Shown piece after piece: positions 36,492 to 46,274 of a stretch of 64,000 nucleotides of DNA (the first letter of the stretch is position 1; each line of letters starts with the position of its first letter). The notes beneath the pieces are model-generated. The model had not been told where the DNA came from. It saw only the letters and a list, made by a program, of their open reading frames with translations, and made no database searches. The position numbers and the translations under genes are program-made. Source of the stretch: Akkermansiaceae bacterium (GTDB lineage Bacteria > Verrucomicrobiota > Verrucomicrobiia > Verrucomicrobiales > Akkermansiaceae); assembly GCA_903908495.1 (NCBI GenBank), contig CAIVSK010000050.1, positions 25,261-89,260 of the forward strand, in the 5' to 3' direction.

Positions 36492-39122
36492 ATGTATCCA
36501 CCCCTTCTCAGCCTGCTACCCGTACTTTTGTTAGTTCCACTCCAGGCCGCCGAATTCGCCGCCGCGCCCGGCCCGCGGGCCGATGGCTTGGAGCGTCTTG
36601 TCCGCGATTTCAGTGAACTTCCAATGGATGCACGGCGCAGCGTCGGGCCGCTATTCTGGCTGCACGGCGACGAGTCGAAGAGCCAGTTAGAGAACACCCT
36701 CGACAAGGTCGCCGAGGGCGGCAACGGGAGTTTCACCACCGAGTCCCGCCCGCACAGCGATTGGCTGGGCCCGAATTGGTTTCGCGATGTCGGCATCTGT
36801 CTGAACGCCGCCAAACAACACAACCTGCAACTGTGGATTTTCGATGAGAAGTGGTGGCCGAGCCAAGGCGTGGGTGGCAAGGTTCCGCCGCGCTATGCGG
36901 CCAAAAAGCTGCATGGCACTTTCACAGGGGTGACCGGACCCACCGTGTTTGAGGAAATTGGCTACGCCGGCGAGCGCTACATCGCCACCGTGGCCGGTCG
37001 CGTCGCCGCCGACGGTGCCATCGATGCCGGAAGTTTGTTGGATCTAGCGAAATTCATCGACGCTGGCAAGCTCGTGTGGACGGTGCCGGAGGGTGCTTGG
37101 AAGATCATGAAGTTCACCCATGTGCAGGCACCCGGCCTCGGCCAGGGCGGGGGCACGCAACTCAGCGTCGACGGCGCCAGCAAGGACTGCGTCGACTGGT
37201 TGCTGGAGACGGTCTATCAACCGCATTACGAGCACTTCAAGGCGGACTTCGGCAAGACCATCGCGGGGTTTTTCTATGATGAGCCGGAGACCCGTGGTGA
37301 CTGGGGCACCGGGTTGAACCCGGTCCTGGAGGAATTGGGAGTGGACTGGAAGAATGCGTATGTCGCCTACATCTTCCAATTGTCTGGCGAAGCCCAGGTG
37401 GCCGCCCGCTACCAATATCTGGAAGCGCGCGCCGAGACGTGGGGCCGCACGATGTATGGCGGCATCAGCCACTGGTGCGAGGAGCATGGGGTGCGCTCGA
37501 TCGGCCACTTCATGGAACACAGCAACATGTACACGCTGGATGCGTTTTGTGCCGGCGACCTGATGCGCGTCCAGAAATACACCAGCATGGGTGGCATCGA
37601 CGCGGTCTTTTCGCAATTCAAAATGGGCCAGCGGGCGGCCCGCGATGCACCGTGTTGGCAAACGCCCAAGTTGTGCAGTTCCATCAGCCATGCCTATGGC
37701 AAGCGCGACGATCAGGCGATGGTGGAGATTTTCGGTGCGCGGGGCCAGGACCTCACCTATCCGGAAATGAAATGGTGGGCCGATCACATGCAGGTGAGCG
37801 GGGTGAATTTCCTCATTCCGCACTCGTTCAACCCGCGTGCACCCTACGACAACGATTGCCCGCCGTATTTCGACAACGGCGGCTTCGAGCCGCGGTGGCC
37901 GCTCTATCGGGTGTTTGCCGATTACACCAGCCGCCTCAGCCTGATGCTCAGCGGCGGCCACCATGTGGCACCGGTCGCGCTCCTATCGCCGGGCCAGAGT
38001 GTGCAAATGGGCAAGCACGTCACCCTCGAACAAATCAGCGAGAGCCTGCAGGATTCCCTCTATGATTGCGACTGGCTGCCCTACGAAGTTTTTGAGAAAG
38101 ACATGACTCTAACCGACAAGGAGCTGCGCCTTCGTGCCGAATCCTACAAGGTGCTCATCGTGCCGCCGGTGGAGGTGATTCCCTACGCCACTCTAGCCAA
38201 AGCGCTGGCGTTTTTCCAACACGGTGGCACCGTCGTCGCGCACGGGTTCCTGCCCGGCAGGTCGGCCACGCCCGGCATGAGCGCCGCCGACATCGCCGCG
38301 TTGAACGAGGCGATTTGGGGCGCGGCCGCCCCGGGTCTAACGGTTTGCAAGACCACTCCTGCGGGTGGCCGTTCCTATCTGCTACCGGAGAGGCCCACAC
38401 CCGAGCAATTGCAGCAGGTGTTGGCTGGTGATGCTGGCATTCATCCCACGCTGGAAGTGATCGAAGGCGAGACGGACCACTGGCTGCACGTGCTGCACCG
38501 CGTCAAGGAGGGCCACGATGTGTTTTTCATAGCCAACCAGAATGATCGCGGCGGGCCGCGGGCCTTGCGCTTTCGCATCAACGCCATCGGTGAGCCGCAA
38601 TGTTGGGACCCGCTGCGCAATGAGATCACCACCCCGCGCTCGCGCCGCCTCGCACAGGATTCCGTCGAGGTCGATCTGACCCTTGCGCCGCTGGAAAGCG
38701 TGCTGCTTGTGTTCCGCGATGGACCTGGCGATGCGCCCGCCCGCCTGGAGACGGACACCCGCCCCGCAACGACAATAGCGGTCGCCCGCATCGTCTCGCC
38801 ACTGGTGCCGGGCCCGGTGCCGATTGCGGGCAAGCAGCCGTTTACTGCCAGCCCGATCCGGGCAGCGACCCCGTATGACGGCGTGTGCGAGCTGCCGACC
38901 ACAGTTGATCTAACCAAGGTTCGGATCTATCTGGAGGCTGCCGATCTGGCGCCGGAGGCGGCGGCGCGGGTGACCGTCAATGGCAGCGATGCCGGTGGGT
39001 TCATAGGCGCGCCGTTGCGGCTCGACATCACCCGCCTGCTCAAACCGGGAAAGAACACCCTGAGGCTAGAGCCATTCGCCCCCACCGGACTGCAGCTCGC
39101 GATCCATCCGATCTCGCGGTAG
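36492..39122 (+). CDS. Secreted GH106-like glycoside hydrolase
   Basis: An 876-residue protein with a signal peptide (MYPPLLSLLPVLLLVPLQAAE). An N-terminal barrel contains GPLFWLHGDESKSQLENTL, LQLWIFDEKWWPSQGVGGKVPPRYA and, near residues 256-266, AGFFYDEPETRGDW, which may hold the acid catalyst. Later parts include SIGHFMEHSNMYTLDAFCAGDLMRVQKY and a ligand-binding style LIVPPVEVIPYATLAKALAFF. The C-terminal ~100 residues are a jellyroll (VRIYLEAADLAPEAAARVTVNGSDAGGFIGAPLRLDITRLLKPGKN). The barrel resembles alpha-L-rhamnosidases of family GH106 and their unclassified relatives; the exact sugar is uncertain. It directly follows the degenerate peptidase-like gene. Confidence 0.7.
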   Translation: MYPPLLSLLPVLLLVPLQAAEFAAAPGPRADGLERLVRDFSELPMDARRSVGPLFWLHGDESKSQLENTLDKVAEGGNGSFTTESRPHSDWLGPNWFRDVGICLNAAKQHNLQLWIFDEKWWPSQGVGGKVPPRYAAKKLHGTFTGVTGPTVFEEIGYAGERYIATVAGRVAADGAIDAGSLLDLAKFIDAGKLVWTVPEGAWKIMKFTHVQAPGLGQGGGTQLSVDGASKDCVDWLLETVYQPHYEHFKADFGKTIAGFFYDEPETRGDWGTGLNPVLEELGVDWKNAYVAYIFQLSGEAQVAARYQYLEARAETWGRTMYGGISHWCEEHGVRSIGHFMEHSNMYTLDAFCAGDLMRVQKYTSMGGIDAVFSQFKMGQRAARDAPCWQTPKLCSSISHAYGKRDDQAMVEIFGARGQDLTYPEMKWWADHMQVSGVNFLIPHSFNPRAPYDNDCPPYFDNGGFEPRWPLYRVFADYTSRLSLMLSGGHHVAPVALLSPGQSVQMGKHVTLEQISESLQDSLYDCDWLPYEVFEKDMTLTDKELRLRAESYKVLIVPPVEVIPYATLAKALAFFQHGGTVVAHGFLPGRSATPGMSAADIAALNEAIWGAAAPGLTVCKTTPAGGRSYLLPERPTPEQLQQVLAGDAGIHPTLEVIEGETDHWLHVLHRVKEGHDVFFIANQNDRGGPRALRFRINAIGEPQCWDPLRNEITTPRSRRLAQDSVEVDLTLAPLESVLLVFRDGPGDAPARLETDTRPATTIAVARIVSPLVPGPVPIAGKQPFTASPIRAATPYDGVCELPTTVDLTKVRIYLEAADLAPEAAARVTVNGSDAGGFIGAPLRLDITRLLKPGKNTLRLEPFAPTGLQLAIHPISR

Positions 39123-39133
39123 GCGGGCTCCAA

Positions 39134-39240
39134 GGAGCGGCGATCTCCGAATCGCCGATCACGATCGTGAGCCAATACGGGAGGCCAGCCGCTTGTCATC
39201 GGCCCATCATGGGCTTGGGCGATTCGGAGATCGCCCCTCC
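39134..39240. repeat. Long-armed inverted repeat (well-preserved copy)
   Basis: Left arm GGAGCGGCGATCTCCGAATCGCC (39134-39156) and right arm GGCGATTCGGAGATCGCCCCTCC (39218-39240) are inverted complements with one mismatch in 23 positions. The 61-base interior holds CATCGGCCCATCATGGGC, which recurs exactly beside the 11.8-kb copy. It lies in the 161-base gap between the convergent GH106-like and beta-helix genes. It contains no ORF, so it is a non-autonomous palindromic element. Confidence 0.9.
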
Positions 39241-39283
39241 ATGGCCCCATCATGGTTCGGGAGGACCGGAGACCTCCAATTTG

Positions 39284-42013
39284 TTAGGGCTTGTTGTCGA
39301 GCGTTAGATTGTCGAGGTAATAGACGGTCTTGGTGTCGGCATTGCTGACAAAGCCCAGCCACTCGAGTTGTTTCCACTGCGGGTCGCAGGGGAGATTGGA
39401 AAATTTCCGGGCTGGCTGGCCGGGCAGGCAAACTGCGAGGTCCCAGCTGGCGGTGGAGTGCTTGCCAACGCCGGCGGTGACCTCCAGATGGACCCACTGA
39501 CCCGCTGGGATGGCGGCGAGAATTTTCCCTGCGACGACGAGGTTGCCGCCCGTCACCGCCAGGCTCGGCCCGGTTCGATAGGGGGAGGCGGCATCCCGCC
39601 ACTCATGATAGAACTCGACCCCGGCCTCGGCCCGCAGGTCGAAGCTGCAGCGGCTGATGCCATCGCGATGACACGGCTCGAAGTAGAAATGCGGGTTGAA
39701 GCGGGCTTGCAGTCCGGGAGCATCGGTGATGCGCAGGCTGTGGGTGCCGCCCGCGGCTGTCTCATCGGTCACCGCGATCGAATCGCCTTTGTTCTCGACC
39801 TGGATTTTGGCGTCGCCGAGCGGGTTGTCGGCACCCGACTCGAAGTCGCAGTGCAAGCGGAGCGGTGGGGGCGGCGGTGCCGCGGGCGGAGTTGCCAGCG
39901 GCGGATAGCTGCGAGCGGCGGCCAATTGCTTCCACGCCGCATCGCCGTAAACGCCGGCACGGGTGAAATCAAAGGGCTTGAAACCGATCCCCGCCACGGC
40001 CGTGCTGGCAGGATTGGTGCGGAAGTCGCGGCTCTTCACATCGGCGAATTGCGGATCGGCAATCACCGAGCCCTCATCCTGCCCGGATTTCTGCCACTCC
40101 GCGAGCGGCTTGCCGGCGAAGTCAATTGGACCGGCGTCGGTCCGCCAATACAGGTTGTGGGACAACTTCACGTTGGGGTCGAGCCACTGGCCTTCAAATA
40201 ATCTGCCTTGATCCCACACCACGATGTTGTTAGAAAAGGTGAACGACAGATGGTCTTCCTTGCGGCTGCGTTGGAGTTGGAATTGGGAGGCGAAGGCGAA
40301 GATATTGTTGCGGATGATGTTGTCCTTGCCGTAGTGCTGATGGAAGCCGCCGGTTTTGGTGTTGTAAACGAGGTTGTTCTCCAGGGTGATGCCGCTGCTG
40401 CCTTCGTCGGTGTAGAGGCCCCAGCCGCCATAGATATAGCTTTGGATATCATGGCACACATTGTTGCTCACGGTGGTGCCTTCCGATGCGCCGAGCGTGT
40501 ACACCGCCCCCATGTCGCTGAGCACGCCGTAGCCGAGGTGATGGATGTGGTTGAAATCAATCGTGTTGCGCTTCGCCTGGCTTGGCGCATAGCCCCAACG
40601 CCAGCCGACAGACACCCCGGTGTAGCGGAAGTCGGCGATGTCGTTGTGGGTGACCTGGTTGTCGGCGCTGTGGCCGATCCACACGCCGATGGCGCCGCCG
40701 AAAATGTGGCCGCCGGATTGGATGATGTTATTGTCCACGATGCAGTGGCCGGTGCGCTCGGCCTCCGAGGGATTGTCGTTGTCCCAGCCTTGGCCGATGC
40801 GCACGCCGCCGGCACCGAGGTCGGTTAGCTGTGAGTGCTGCACCCGGCAATCGAGGCAGGCGCGGCGGAACCACACGCCGTACAACCCGGTGTGGCCGAT
40901 GTGGCAGTCTTCGATGGTTAGATCGCGCGCGGCGTCGGCCTGGATCACCGCCTCGATGCCGTGGGCGGCCTGGGAGTCGCCCTGGCCGTTTGGCGGGAGG
41001 CTGTAGCCGGCGTATTCAAAAGCAAGTCCCTTGAACGAGATGTGTTCGACAAGCCCGCCGTCGCCGCCCTTGAAGCGGACGAATTGGCTGGTGACCGGGG
41101 CGATCACCTGCGCACGGGTCATGTCTTCGCCTGGCAGCGGGATATAGGAAAGCGTGCCATCACGGGCGAGGAACCATTCGCCCGGCGCATCGAGCGCGGC
41201 GCGGAAATTCTCCAGATAATAGCGTTGATCACTGCCCCACTGGAAAAACGGCCACGGCGCGCCGGCGGTGGCAATGAGCATATTGGATCGGGCGTCCGCC
41301 GCCGCAATATGATGGCGCGACATTTCCCATGAGTGATAGACCACCGCCGTCACGTCGGCCAATTCCTCCTTCGACAAGCGGAACATCGCCGCCAAATCGT
41401 CGCCACGGCCGGCGATGGCACGGCTGGCCAGGTCTGCCTCCTTGCCGGTGAGCGGATCGATGCCGCGCGCCACCTTGTGCAGCATGTAATAATAGAATTG
41501 GTTGGGCGAGCGGGCGCGGGTGGCGCGGTTGCCGTTGACCCACAATTGTTCGAAGCGCCACTCGACGGGCACGCTGGTGCTCCACACACCGTCCGCGCCG
41601 GGCTTCCAGCCGCCCACGCCGCGGCCGCCTGTGAGAACCGGCCGCGCGCCGGCCTCCGCCTGGTAGGTCACCGGGGCCTCGGTGCTGCCGCTGTCGGCCG
41701 GGCCGAAGTCCACCGGTCCAGCCAGCGGATAGGTGCCAGCGGCGAAGCGGACCTGCACCGGGCGCTGCAGCGGCCCCTTTGCCTTGAGTTTGCGGATTGC
41801 ATCGCGGGCACCGGCCAGGCTGGCCAGCGGACCGTCGCTCGGCACGGCGGCTGGCCGGGCGGTGTGGCCTGACCATGCGTCGTTGCCATCCGGGGCGACG
41901 TGGAGGATGATCGGCTCGGCGGCGGGCGTGAGTGTGGCGGCGCTCAAGGCGAGGCCGGCCACCGCCAACAGCAGGCGCGCACGCGGATTGATAGATACCG
42001 GCAGCTTCAGCAT
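39284..42013 (-). CDS. Secreted right-handed parallel beta-helix protein
   Basis: A 909-residue protein from the ATG at 42013, giving a signal peptide ([19 protein letters not shown]). It starts with [20 protein letters not shown] and [17 protein letters not shown], the opening of many PVC beta-helix proteins, followed by [14 protein letters not shown]. From about residue 330 there are regular coils rich in Asn/Gly ([62 protein letters not shown]). Residues about 700-909 form a concanavalin-like beta-sandwich ([18 protein letters not shown]). Proteins of this type are polysaccharide lyases or hydrolases or surface binders; the active residues cannot be assigned. It starts 59 bases after the DUF6268 gene on the same strand. 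Confidence 0.82.
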   Translation of the reverse strand: MLKLPVSINPRARLLLAVAGLALSAATLTPAAEPIILHVAPDGNDAWSGHTARPAAVPSDGPLASLAGARDAIRKLKAKGPLQRPVQVRFAAGTYPLAGPVDFGPADSGSTEAPVTYQAEAGARPVLTGGRGVGGWKPGADGVWSTSVPVEWRFEQLWVNGNRATRARSPNQFYYYMLHKVARGIDPLTGKEADLASRAIAGRGDDLAAMFRLSKEELADVTAVVYHSWEMSRHHIAAADARSNMLIATAGAPWPFFQWGSDQRYYLENFRAALDAPGEWFLARDGTLSYIPLPGEDMTRAQVIAPVTSQFVRFKGGDGGLVEHISFKGLAFEYAGYSLPPNGQGDSQAAHGIEAVIQADAARDLTIEDCHIGHTGLYGVWFRRACLDCRVQHSQLTDLGAGGVRIGQGWDNDNPSEAERTGHCIVDNNIIQSGGHIFGGAIGVWIGHSADNQVTHNDIADFRYTGVSVGWRWGYAPSQAKRNTIDFNHIHHLGYGVLSDMGAVYTLGASEGTTVSNNVCHDIQSYIYGGWGLYTDEGSSGITLENNLVYNTKTGGFHQHYGKDNIIRNNIFAFASQFQLQRSRKEDHLSFTFSNNIVVWDQGRLFEGQWLDPNVKLSHNLYWRTDAGPIDFAGKPLAEWQKSGQDEGSVIADPQFADVKSRDFRTNPASTAVAGIGFKPFDFTRAGVYGDAAWKQLAAARSYPPLATPPAAPPPPPLRLHCDFESGADNPLGDAKIQVENKGDSIAVTDETAAGGTHSLRITDAPGLQARFNPHFYFEPCHRDGISRCSFDLRAEAGVEFYHEWRDAASPYRTGPSLAVTGGNLVVAGKILAAIPAGQWVHLEVTAGVGKHSTASWDLAVCLPGQPARKFSNLPCDPQWKQLEWLGFVSNADTKTVYYLDNLTLDNKP

Positions 42014-42072
42014 GCCACCAGATACCGGTTTGGCGCAACGCTTCTTGCAGGAACTCAGGCAGACGGGCACTC

Positions 42073-42993
42073 TCACCACGTCTTGAGCCGCAGGCCGATC
42101 TGGCCGAAGAGTGCGGCCTCGGGCGCCCGCTCAAACAGCGTGTCACCATTCGTCTTGGTGTATTCCAACTTGTTGCCGACGCTCAGTCCCACCCCGGCGG
42201 AGAGCCACAGCTTTTCGAACAGGTGGCGATCGGCGAACACACCGCACTGATAGGTCGTCAGCTCGATCGCCCGTGAGTTGCCAAGCGCGTCGTTGACGTT
42301 CCAGATGCCGCCGCCAGCTTCGGCGCGGAAACTGAACGACCAATCCGGCGAGTAGGTGTAGGCGGTGATGAAGCTCGGGCCGTAGATGCCGACGCGGAGG
42401 GCCTCATTGACGATCCAGTCGAAGCCGATGCCGGGGTAGAACGCAAGGTCGCCGTTGAGGTTGCAGACTGCGCCGCCGACGCCCACAATGAGGCTGTCGT
42501 TGACGCGGTATCCCGCGCCGGCGGCAAGGTCGACGGTAAACGCATCGCTGGTGACGTGCTGGAAATCCGAGGCGAGTCCGGCGTGCCCCCAAAGTCCGTA
42601 GAGCCAAGGCGAACTCTTGGTCAGGTGGACCGCAGCGGCGCTCAGGCCGATGGAAGTGAGGTCATCATCGTGAAATGGCGAGCCCGCCGGGGTGCCATGA
42701 AGGCTGAGGTTGGTCCGGGTGAATTCGGCCAGCGGTACCAACAGCCAGTCGTCGGCCAGCGGAATCGGCCTGGACAGCATTGTGCGCAGGTCAAACTCGC
42801 TCACCGCCAGGCGGCCCTGACCGTGGCCGAGGTCCATGTCACCCGTATGGTTGAAGGTCAGGTGCGCAGCATCAAAGTCGGGAAGACTGACGTCTGAGGC
42901 TTGGGGCGAATCGGAAAGGGCATATTTTGAGTCCTGAGCCGAAGCGGCAAGGCTGCAAAGCGCCATTATTGCTAGAGTGGTCCTGCATCGCAT
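42073..42993 (-). CDS. DUF6268-like outer-membrane beta-barrel protein
   Basis: A 306-residue protein with a signal peptide ([20 protein letters not shown]). The mature part shows alternating hydrophobic/polar strands with repeated Gly ([54 protein letters not shown]) and ends in [10 protein letters not shown], the C-terminal aromatic preferred by barrel-insertion machinery. The size suits a 10-14-strand barrel. Function unknown; the family designation is tentative. It is upstream of the beta-helix gene on the same strand and divergent from the sulfhydrylase gene. Confidence 0.72.
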   Translation of the reverse strand: MRCRTTLAIMALCSLAASAQDSKYALSDSPQASDVSLPDFDAAHLTFNHTGDMDLGHGQGRLAVSEFDLRTMLSRPIPLADDWLLVPLAEFTRTNLSLHGTPAGSPFHDDDLTSIGLSAAAVHLTKSSPWLYGLWGHAGLASDFQHVTSDAFTVDLAAGAGYRVNDSLIVGVGGAVCNLNGDLAFYPGIGFDWIVNEALRVGIYGPSFITAYTYSPDWSFSFRAEAGGGIWNVNDALGNSRAIELTTYQCGVFADRHLFEKLWLSAGVGLSVGNKLEYTKTNGDTLFERAPEAALFGQIGLRLKTW

Positions 42994-43054
42994 AGGGTGT
43001 CAGGATAGGTTGGGTTTATGGGCGATGCAAGCCCAAGTTACTGGAATTGCCCGC

Positions 43055-43082
43055 TTGTGGCGCCGCTGGAATGTGTTATGTA
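43055..43082 (+). promoter_or_regulatory. Possible sigma-70-type promoter for the sulfhydrylase gene
   Basis: TTGTGG (43055-43060), 16 bases and TATGTA (43077-43082) form a plausible -35/-10 pair about 70 bases before the sulfhydrylase ATG. No SAM riboswitch pattern is visible in the leader. Weak evidence, based on hexamers alone. Confidence 0.25.
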
Positions 43083-43151
43083 ATGCCGCGCCGCTGGTGT
43101 TCACACTGGACCTGGCGGCTCCCCCGCAACCCCTGCCACTGCATCCCCGCC

Positions 43152-44435
43152 ATGTCCCACAAGCTTGAAACCATCGCCCTGCACGGCGGCTACGCCGGAG
43201 ACCCCTGCTCGCGCTCCGCTGCGGTGCCGCTGTATCGCACCAGTTCGTTCGTCTTCACCAGCACCGAGCAGGCCGCCAATCTTTTCGCCCTGCGCGAACT
43301 CGGCAACATATACACCCGCATCACCAATCCCACCACCGAGGTGTTGGAAAAACGCGTCGCCTTGCTTGAAGGGGCGCCGGAACTCGGCGGCCTCGCGGTG
43401 GCCTCCGGCACCAGCGCGGTGTTTTACGCGATCATCAATTTGGCCAAGGCCGGCGACAACATCGTCTCCGCCCGCAACCTCTACGGCGGCACCTACACTC
43501 AGTTCAAGGACATCCTGCCCGACCTCGGCATCGAGGTGCGCTTCGTCGATTCCAACGACCCGGAGAATTTTGCCAAGGCGATCGACTCGAACACTCGCGC
43601 GCTGTTCACCGAAACGGTGTCCAATCCCGCCCTCGAAGTGGCCGACTTGGAGAAAATCGCCGACATTGCCCACGCCCACGGCCTGCCGCTGATCGTCGAT
43701 GCCACGTTTTCGACGCCCTATTTGACCCGACCGATCGATTTCGGCGCGGACATCGTCGTGCATTCCCTGACCAAATGGTTTGGCGGCCATGGCGCCGGCA
43801 TCGGCGGCATCATCGTCGACAGCGGCAAATTCAATTGGGCAGCCGGCAAGCACCCGCTCTACGACCAACCCGACAACGGCTATCACGGTTTGCGCTGGGG
43901 CCACGACCTGCCGCCGGCACTCGCCCCGCTCGCATTCATTTTGCGAGCCCGCACGGTGCCCTTGCGCAATCTCGGCGCGGCCATCTCGCCGGACAACTCG
44001 TGGTTCCTGCTGCAAGGCATCGAGACGCTGGGCCTGCGCATGGAGCGCCACACCCAGAACTCGCTCAGCGTCGCCAAGCACCTGCAAAATCACCCGCAGG
44101 TCAGCTGGGTCCGCTACCCCGGCCTGGCCGACGATTCCCAACACGCGCTGAGCCAGAAATACCTCAACGGCAAGGGCGGCGGCATGGTCGTCTTCGGCAT
44201 CAAGGGCGGCATGGAGGCCGGTAAAAAATTCATCGAAAGCCTGCGCGTCTTCAAGCATCTGGCCAATGTTGGCGACGCCAAGAGCCTAGCCATTCACAGC
44301 GCCTCGACCACCCACTCCCAACTCAACGCCGAGCAACAGGCCGCGGCCGGCATCACCCCGGACCTCATCCGCCTCTCGGTCGGCATCGAGCACATCGACG
44401 ACATCCTGGCGGATATCGATCAAGCGCTGGGCTGA
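43152..44435 (+). CDS. metY: O-acetylhomoserine sulfhydrylase (Cys/Met metabolism PLP enzyme)
   Basis: A 427-residue protein from the ATG at 43152 (MSHKLETIALHGGYAGDP); the ORF-track start reads upstream non-coding sequence. It has the Cys/Met PLP-enzyme layout: PLYRTSSFVF, YTRITNPTTEVLEKRVALLEG, ASGTSAVFYAIINLAKAGDNIV, the strand LIVDATFSTPYLTRPI with the cofactor aspartate, and the PLP lysine in HSLTKWFGGHG. Length (about 425) and the long YDQPDNGYHGLRW insertion separate O-acetylhomoserine/O-acetylserine sulfhydrylases from shorter cystathionine synthases. It makes homocysteine from O-acetylhomoserine and sulfide in methionine synthesis. It converges on the hydrolase gene eight bases downstream. 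Confidence 0.92.
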   Translation: MSHKLETIALHGGYAGDPCSRSAAVPLYRTSSFVFTSTEQAANLFALRELGNIYTRITNPTTEVLEKRVALLEGAPELGGLAVASGTSAVFYAIINLAKAGDNIVSARNLYGGTYTQFKDILPDLGIEVRFVDSNDPENFAKAIDSNTRALFTETVSNPALEVADLEKIADIAHAHGLPLIVDATFSTPYLTRPIDFGADIVVHSLTKWFGGHGAGIGGIIVDSGKFNWAAGKHPLYDQPDNGYHGLRWGHDLPPALAPLAFILRARTVPLRNLGAAISPDNSWFLLQGIETLGLRMERHTQNSLSVAKHLQNHPQVSWVRYPGLADDSQHALSQKYLNGKGGGMVVFGIKGGMEAGKKFIESLRVFKHLANVGDAKSLAIHSASTTHSQLNAEQQAAAGITPDLIRLSVGIEHIDDILADIDQALG

Positions 44436-44443
44436 GAGCGGCG

Positions 44444-45229
44444 TCAGAGGTCGCCGAACTTGAGAAAACGGGCGGTGGTTTCGGCCAGCCAGGCCTCGTT
44501 TTCCCAAGGGACGCGGTGGCCGGCCGCCGGTGCCACCGCCAGCCGCGAGTGCGGCGAGAGGCTGGCAGCCCGTTCGGCCAGCGTGCGAAATGCGTCGTCC
44601 TGCGCCCCAGCCACCCACAGCACGGGAATGCGGATCTCGCCGAGCCGGTCCCACAGCGATTGTTGCGCGCCCAGCGACCAATCGATAAAACTGCGGGCCA
44701 CTTCGCGGCGCCGCGTGACCAAGCTGCGGGACGCCTGGGCATCCCGGATCGCCGTGGCACCCAGCACCGGCTGGGCATTCCACGCGTCGAGAAATAGCGG
44801 CCAATCCCCGCCAAACGCCCGCCGCGCCCACTCCCCATCCGCCGCCTGCCGCGCCTCGCGCTGCGCTGCGGAATCCAGGCCCGGATGCGCCGATATCAGC
44901 ACTGCCGCTTGCCACGAGTGGTCCGGTTCTAACAAAGAATACAGTGCCAGCCGGCCGCCCATCGAGTAGCCGACCAATGAGCGCCCGCTGCCGCGAAACA
45001 CCTTGCCGCCCGCATCCGCATTGAGCGCCTTGCCAAAATCCTCCAGCGCCAACGGAGCGCTCTCCAGAAAGCGCCACAAGTCCACCGCGCGGCTGCCGAT
45101 GCCGGCCGCCGCCAAGCGCTTGGCAAACCCGCGCCAATCCGCCGCCACTCCCACCGCCCCGTGCAGGCACCAGCATTCCAGCGGCCCGGCTTCACGGCAT
45201 TCGTCAGCTTGTTTTGAGTATTGCAGCAT
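44444..45229 (-). CDS. Alpha/beta-hydrolase, MenH-like
   Basis: A 261-residue cytoplasmic alpha/beta-fold protein from the ATG at 45229 (MLQYSKQADECRE). Elements: oxyanion-strand CWCLHGAVGVAADWRGFA, nucleophile elbow VGYSMGGRLAL, likely acid in VAGAQDDAFRTLAE and catalytic His in AGHRVPWENEAWLAE. This set and length resemble MenH (SHCHC synthase of menaquinone synthesis) and related carbon-carbon hydrolases. No other menaquinone gene is nearby, so the specific reaction is uncertain. The gene is convergent with the sulfhydrylase and divergent from rpsB across a 338-base gap. Confidence 0.78.
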   Translation of the reverse strand: MLQYSKQADECREAGPLECWCLHGAVGVAADWRGFAKRLAAAGIGSRAVDLWRFLESAPLALEDFGKALNADAGGKVFRGSGRSLVGYSMGGRLALYSLLEPDHSWQAAVLISAHPGLDSAAQREARQAADGEWARRAFGGDWPLFLDAWNAQPVLGATAIRDAQASRSLVTRRREVARSFIDWSLGAQQSLWDRLGEIRIPVLWVAGAQDDAFRTLAERAASLSPHSRLAVAPAAGHRVPWENEAWLAETTARFLKFGDL

Positions 45230-45426
45230 GGTGGGAAGAGCGGCAGGATGCTGTTTCCCGGTGAAATTTCCAAGCCTATCTTTCTGCGGCGGGCGTCGCC
45301 CAGCGGGAGTCCTCGGCGTCCAGATGTCCACCACCGGCGGGCTCACCACGGCCATGGAGCATCGCGCTTGCGCCGCTCCGTGGTAAAAAGTCCACCGACA
45401 TTTTTTTGAAAAAGTCAGGATTTCGC

Positions 45427-45455
45427 TTGCCAAGAGCCGGTCGTTTCCCTATTTC
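45427..45455 (+). promoter_or_regulatory. Candidate promoter for rpsB-tsf
   Basis: TTGCCA (45427-45432), a 17-base spacer and TATTTC (45450-45455) form a reasonable -35/-10 pair in the 338-base gap between the MenH-like gene and rpsB. It would leave a leader of about 105 bases. The rest of the gap to the left shows no recognisable signal. Confidence 0.4.
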
Positions 45456-45488
45456 CGCAGCCCCTCCTCGCGCCGCATTTCAACCAAC

Positions 45489-45524
45489 GAAGATCCGGGG
45501 GGACCCTGCATGCGGCAGATCTTC
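45489..45524 (+). promoter_or_regulatory. Leader hairpin upstream of rpsB
   Basis: GAAGATC (45489-45495) pairs with GATCTTC (45518-45524) around a GC-rich interior containing CCGGGGGGACC. It lies between the candidate promoter and the rpsB start. In many phyla the rpsB leader is bound by ribosomal protein S2 for feedback control, so an autoregulatory role is possible; no homology to a known leader family is claimed. Confidence 0.35.
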
Positions 45525-45567
45525 AAGCATCGCCCGGCCTGATTCAAGGCGGGAAACCAATCATATC

Positions 45568-46251
45568 ATGATCAACGAACTCATCACCGAAATGGTGGAC
45601 GCCGGCGTCCATTACGGCCATCAGACCAAGAAATGGAACCCGCGCATGAAGCCTTACCTGATGAAGGACAAAGGCGGCATCTACATCATCAACCTGGAGA
45701 AAACCGTCCTCTGCCTCGATAAGGCCGCCGATTTCCTCTCCGATCTCGTCGGCAAAGGCCGCAAAGTCCTCTTCGTCGGCTGCAAACGCCAAGCCCAGGA
45801 CGCCATCCGCGAAGCTGCGGAAGCCACCGGCCAATACTACGTCAACCACCGCTGGCTCGGCGGCATGCTCACCAACTCGGCCACCGTGCGTAAGAGCATC
45901 GAGCGCCTCAAGTACCTCGAAACCATCGAGAAACAGCCCGAGTTCAAGGCGATGTCCAAAAAGGAACTCGCCGCCCTCGGCCGCGAACGCGAAAAACTCC
46001 TGCGCAACCTCCGCGGCGTGCGCGACATGGACAAGAAGCCGGATGCCGTGGTCATCGTCGACTCCGCCCGTGAAACCATCGCTGTGGCCGAAGCCCGCCG
46101 CCTGGAAATCCCCATCATCGCCATCGTCGATACCAACGCCGATCCATCCATCATCAACTTCCCGATCCCCGGCAATGATGATGCCATCCGCTCCATCCGC
46201 ATCATCCTCCAGAACCTGGTCGATGCCATGGTCGCAGGCCGCAAGGCTTAA
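45568..46251 (+). CDS. rpsB: 30S ribosomal protein S2
   Basis: A 227-residue protein from the ATG at 45568; the ORF-track start at 45406 covers the leader. Family landmarks are MVDAGVHYGHQTKKWNPRMKPYL at the N-terminus, VNHRWLGGMLTN in the middle, and PDAVVIVDSARETIAVAEARRL with IPIIAIVDTNADPSIINFPIPGNDDAIRSI at the end. S2 binds the head-platform junction of the 30S subunit and is needed for initiation. It is followed by tsf, the usual gene pair in bacteria, with a hairpin in the 79-base spacer. Confidence 0.97.
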   Translation: MINELITEMVDAGVHYGHQTKKWNPRMKPYLMKDKGGIYIINLEKTVLCLDKAADFLSDLVGKGRKVLFVGCKRQAQDAIREAAEATGQYYVNHRWLGGMLTNSATVRKSIERLKYLETIEKQPEFKAMSKKELAALGREREKLLRNLRGVRDMDKKPDAVVIVDSARETIAVAEARRLEIPIIAIVDTNADPSIINFPIPGNDDAIRSIRIILQNLVDAMVAGRKA

Positions 46252-46274
46252 CCCCAATCCGTCTCCTTTCCCAC

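Noticed and set aside
42977-43168. SAM-type riboswitch before the sulfhydrylase gene
   Set aside because: The leader after the candidate promoter is only about 70 bases and lacks SAM-I or SAM-II core strings.
43101-44258. 385-codon minus-strand ORF opposite the sulfhydrylase gene
   Set aside because: The sulfhydrylase frame is unmistakable; the antisense ORF is a by-product of GC-rich codons.
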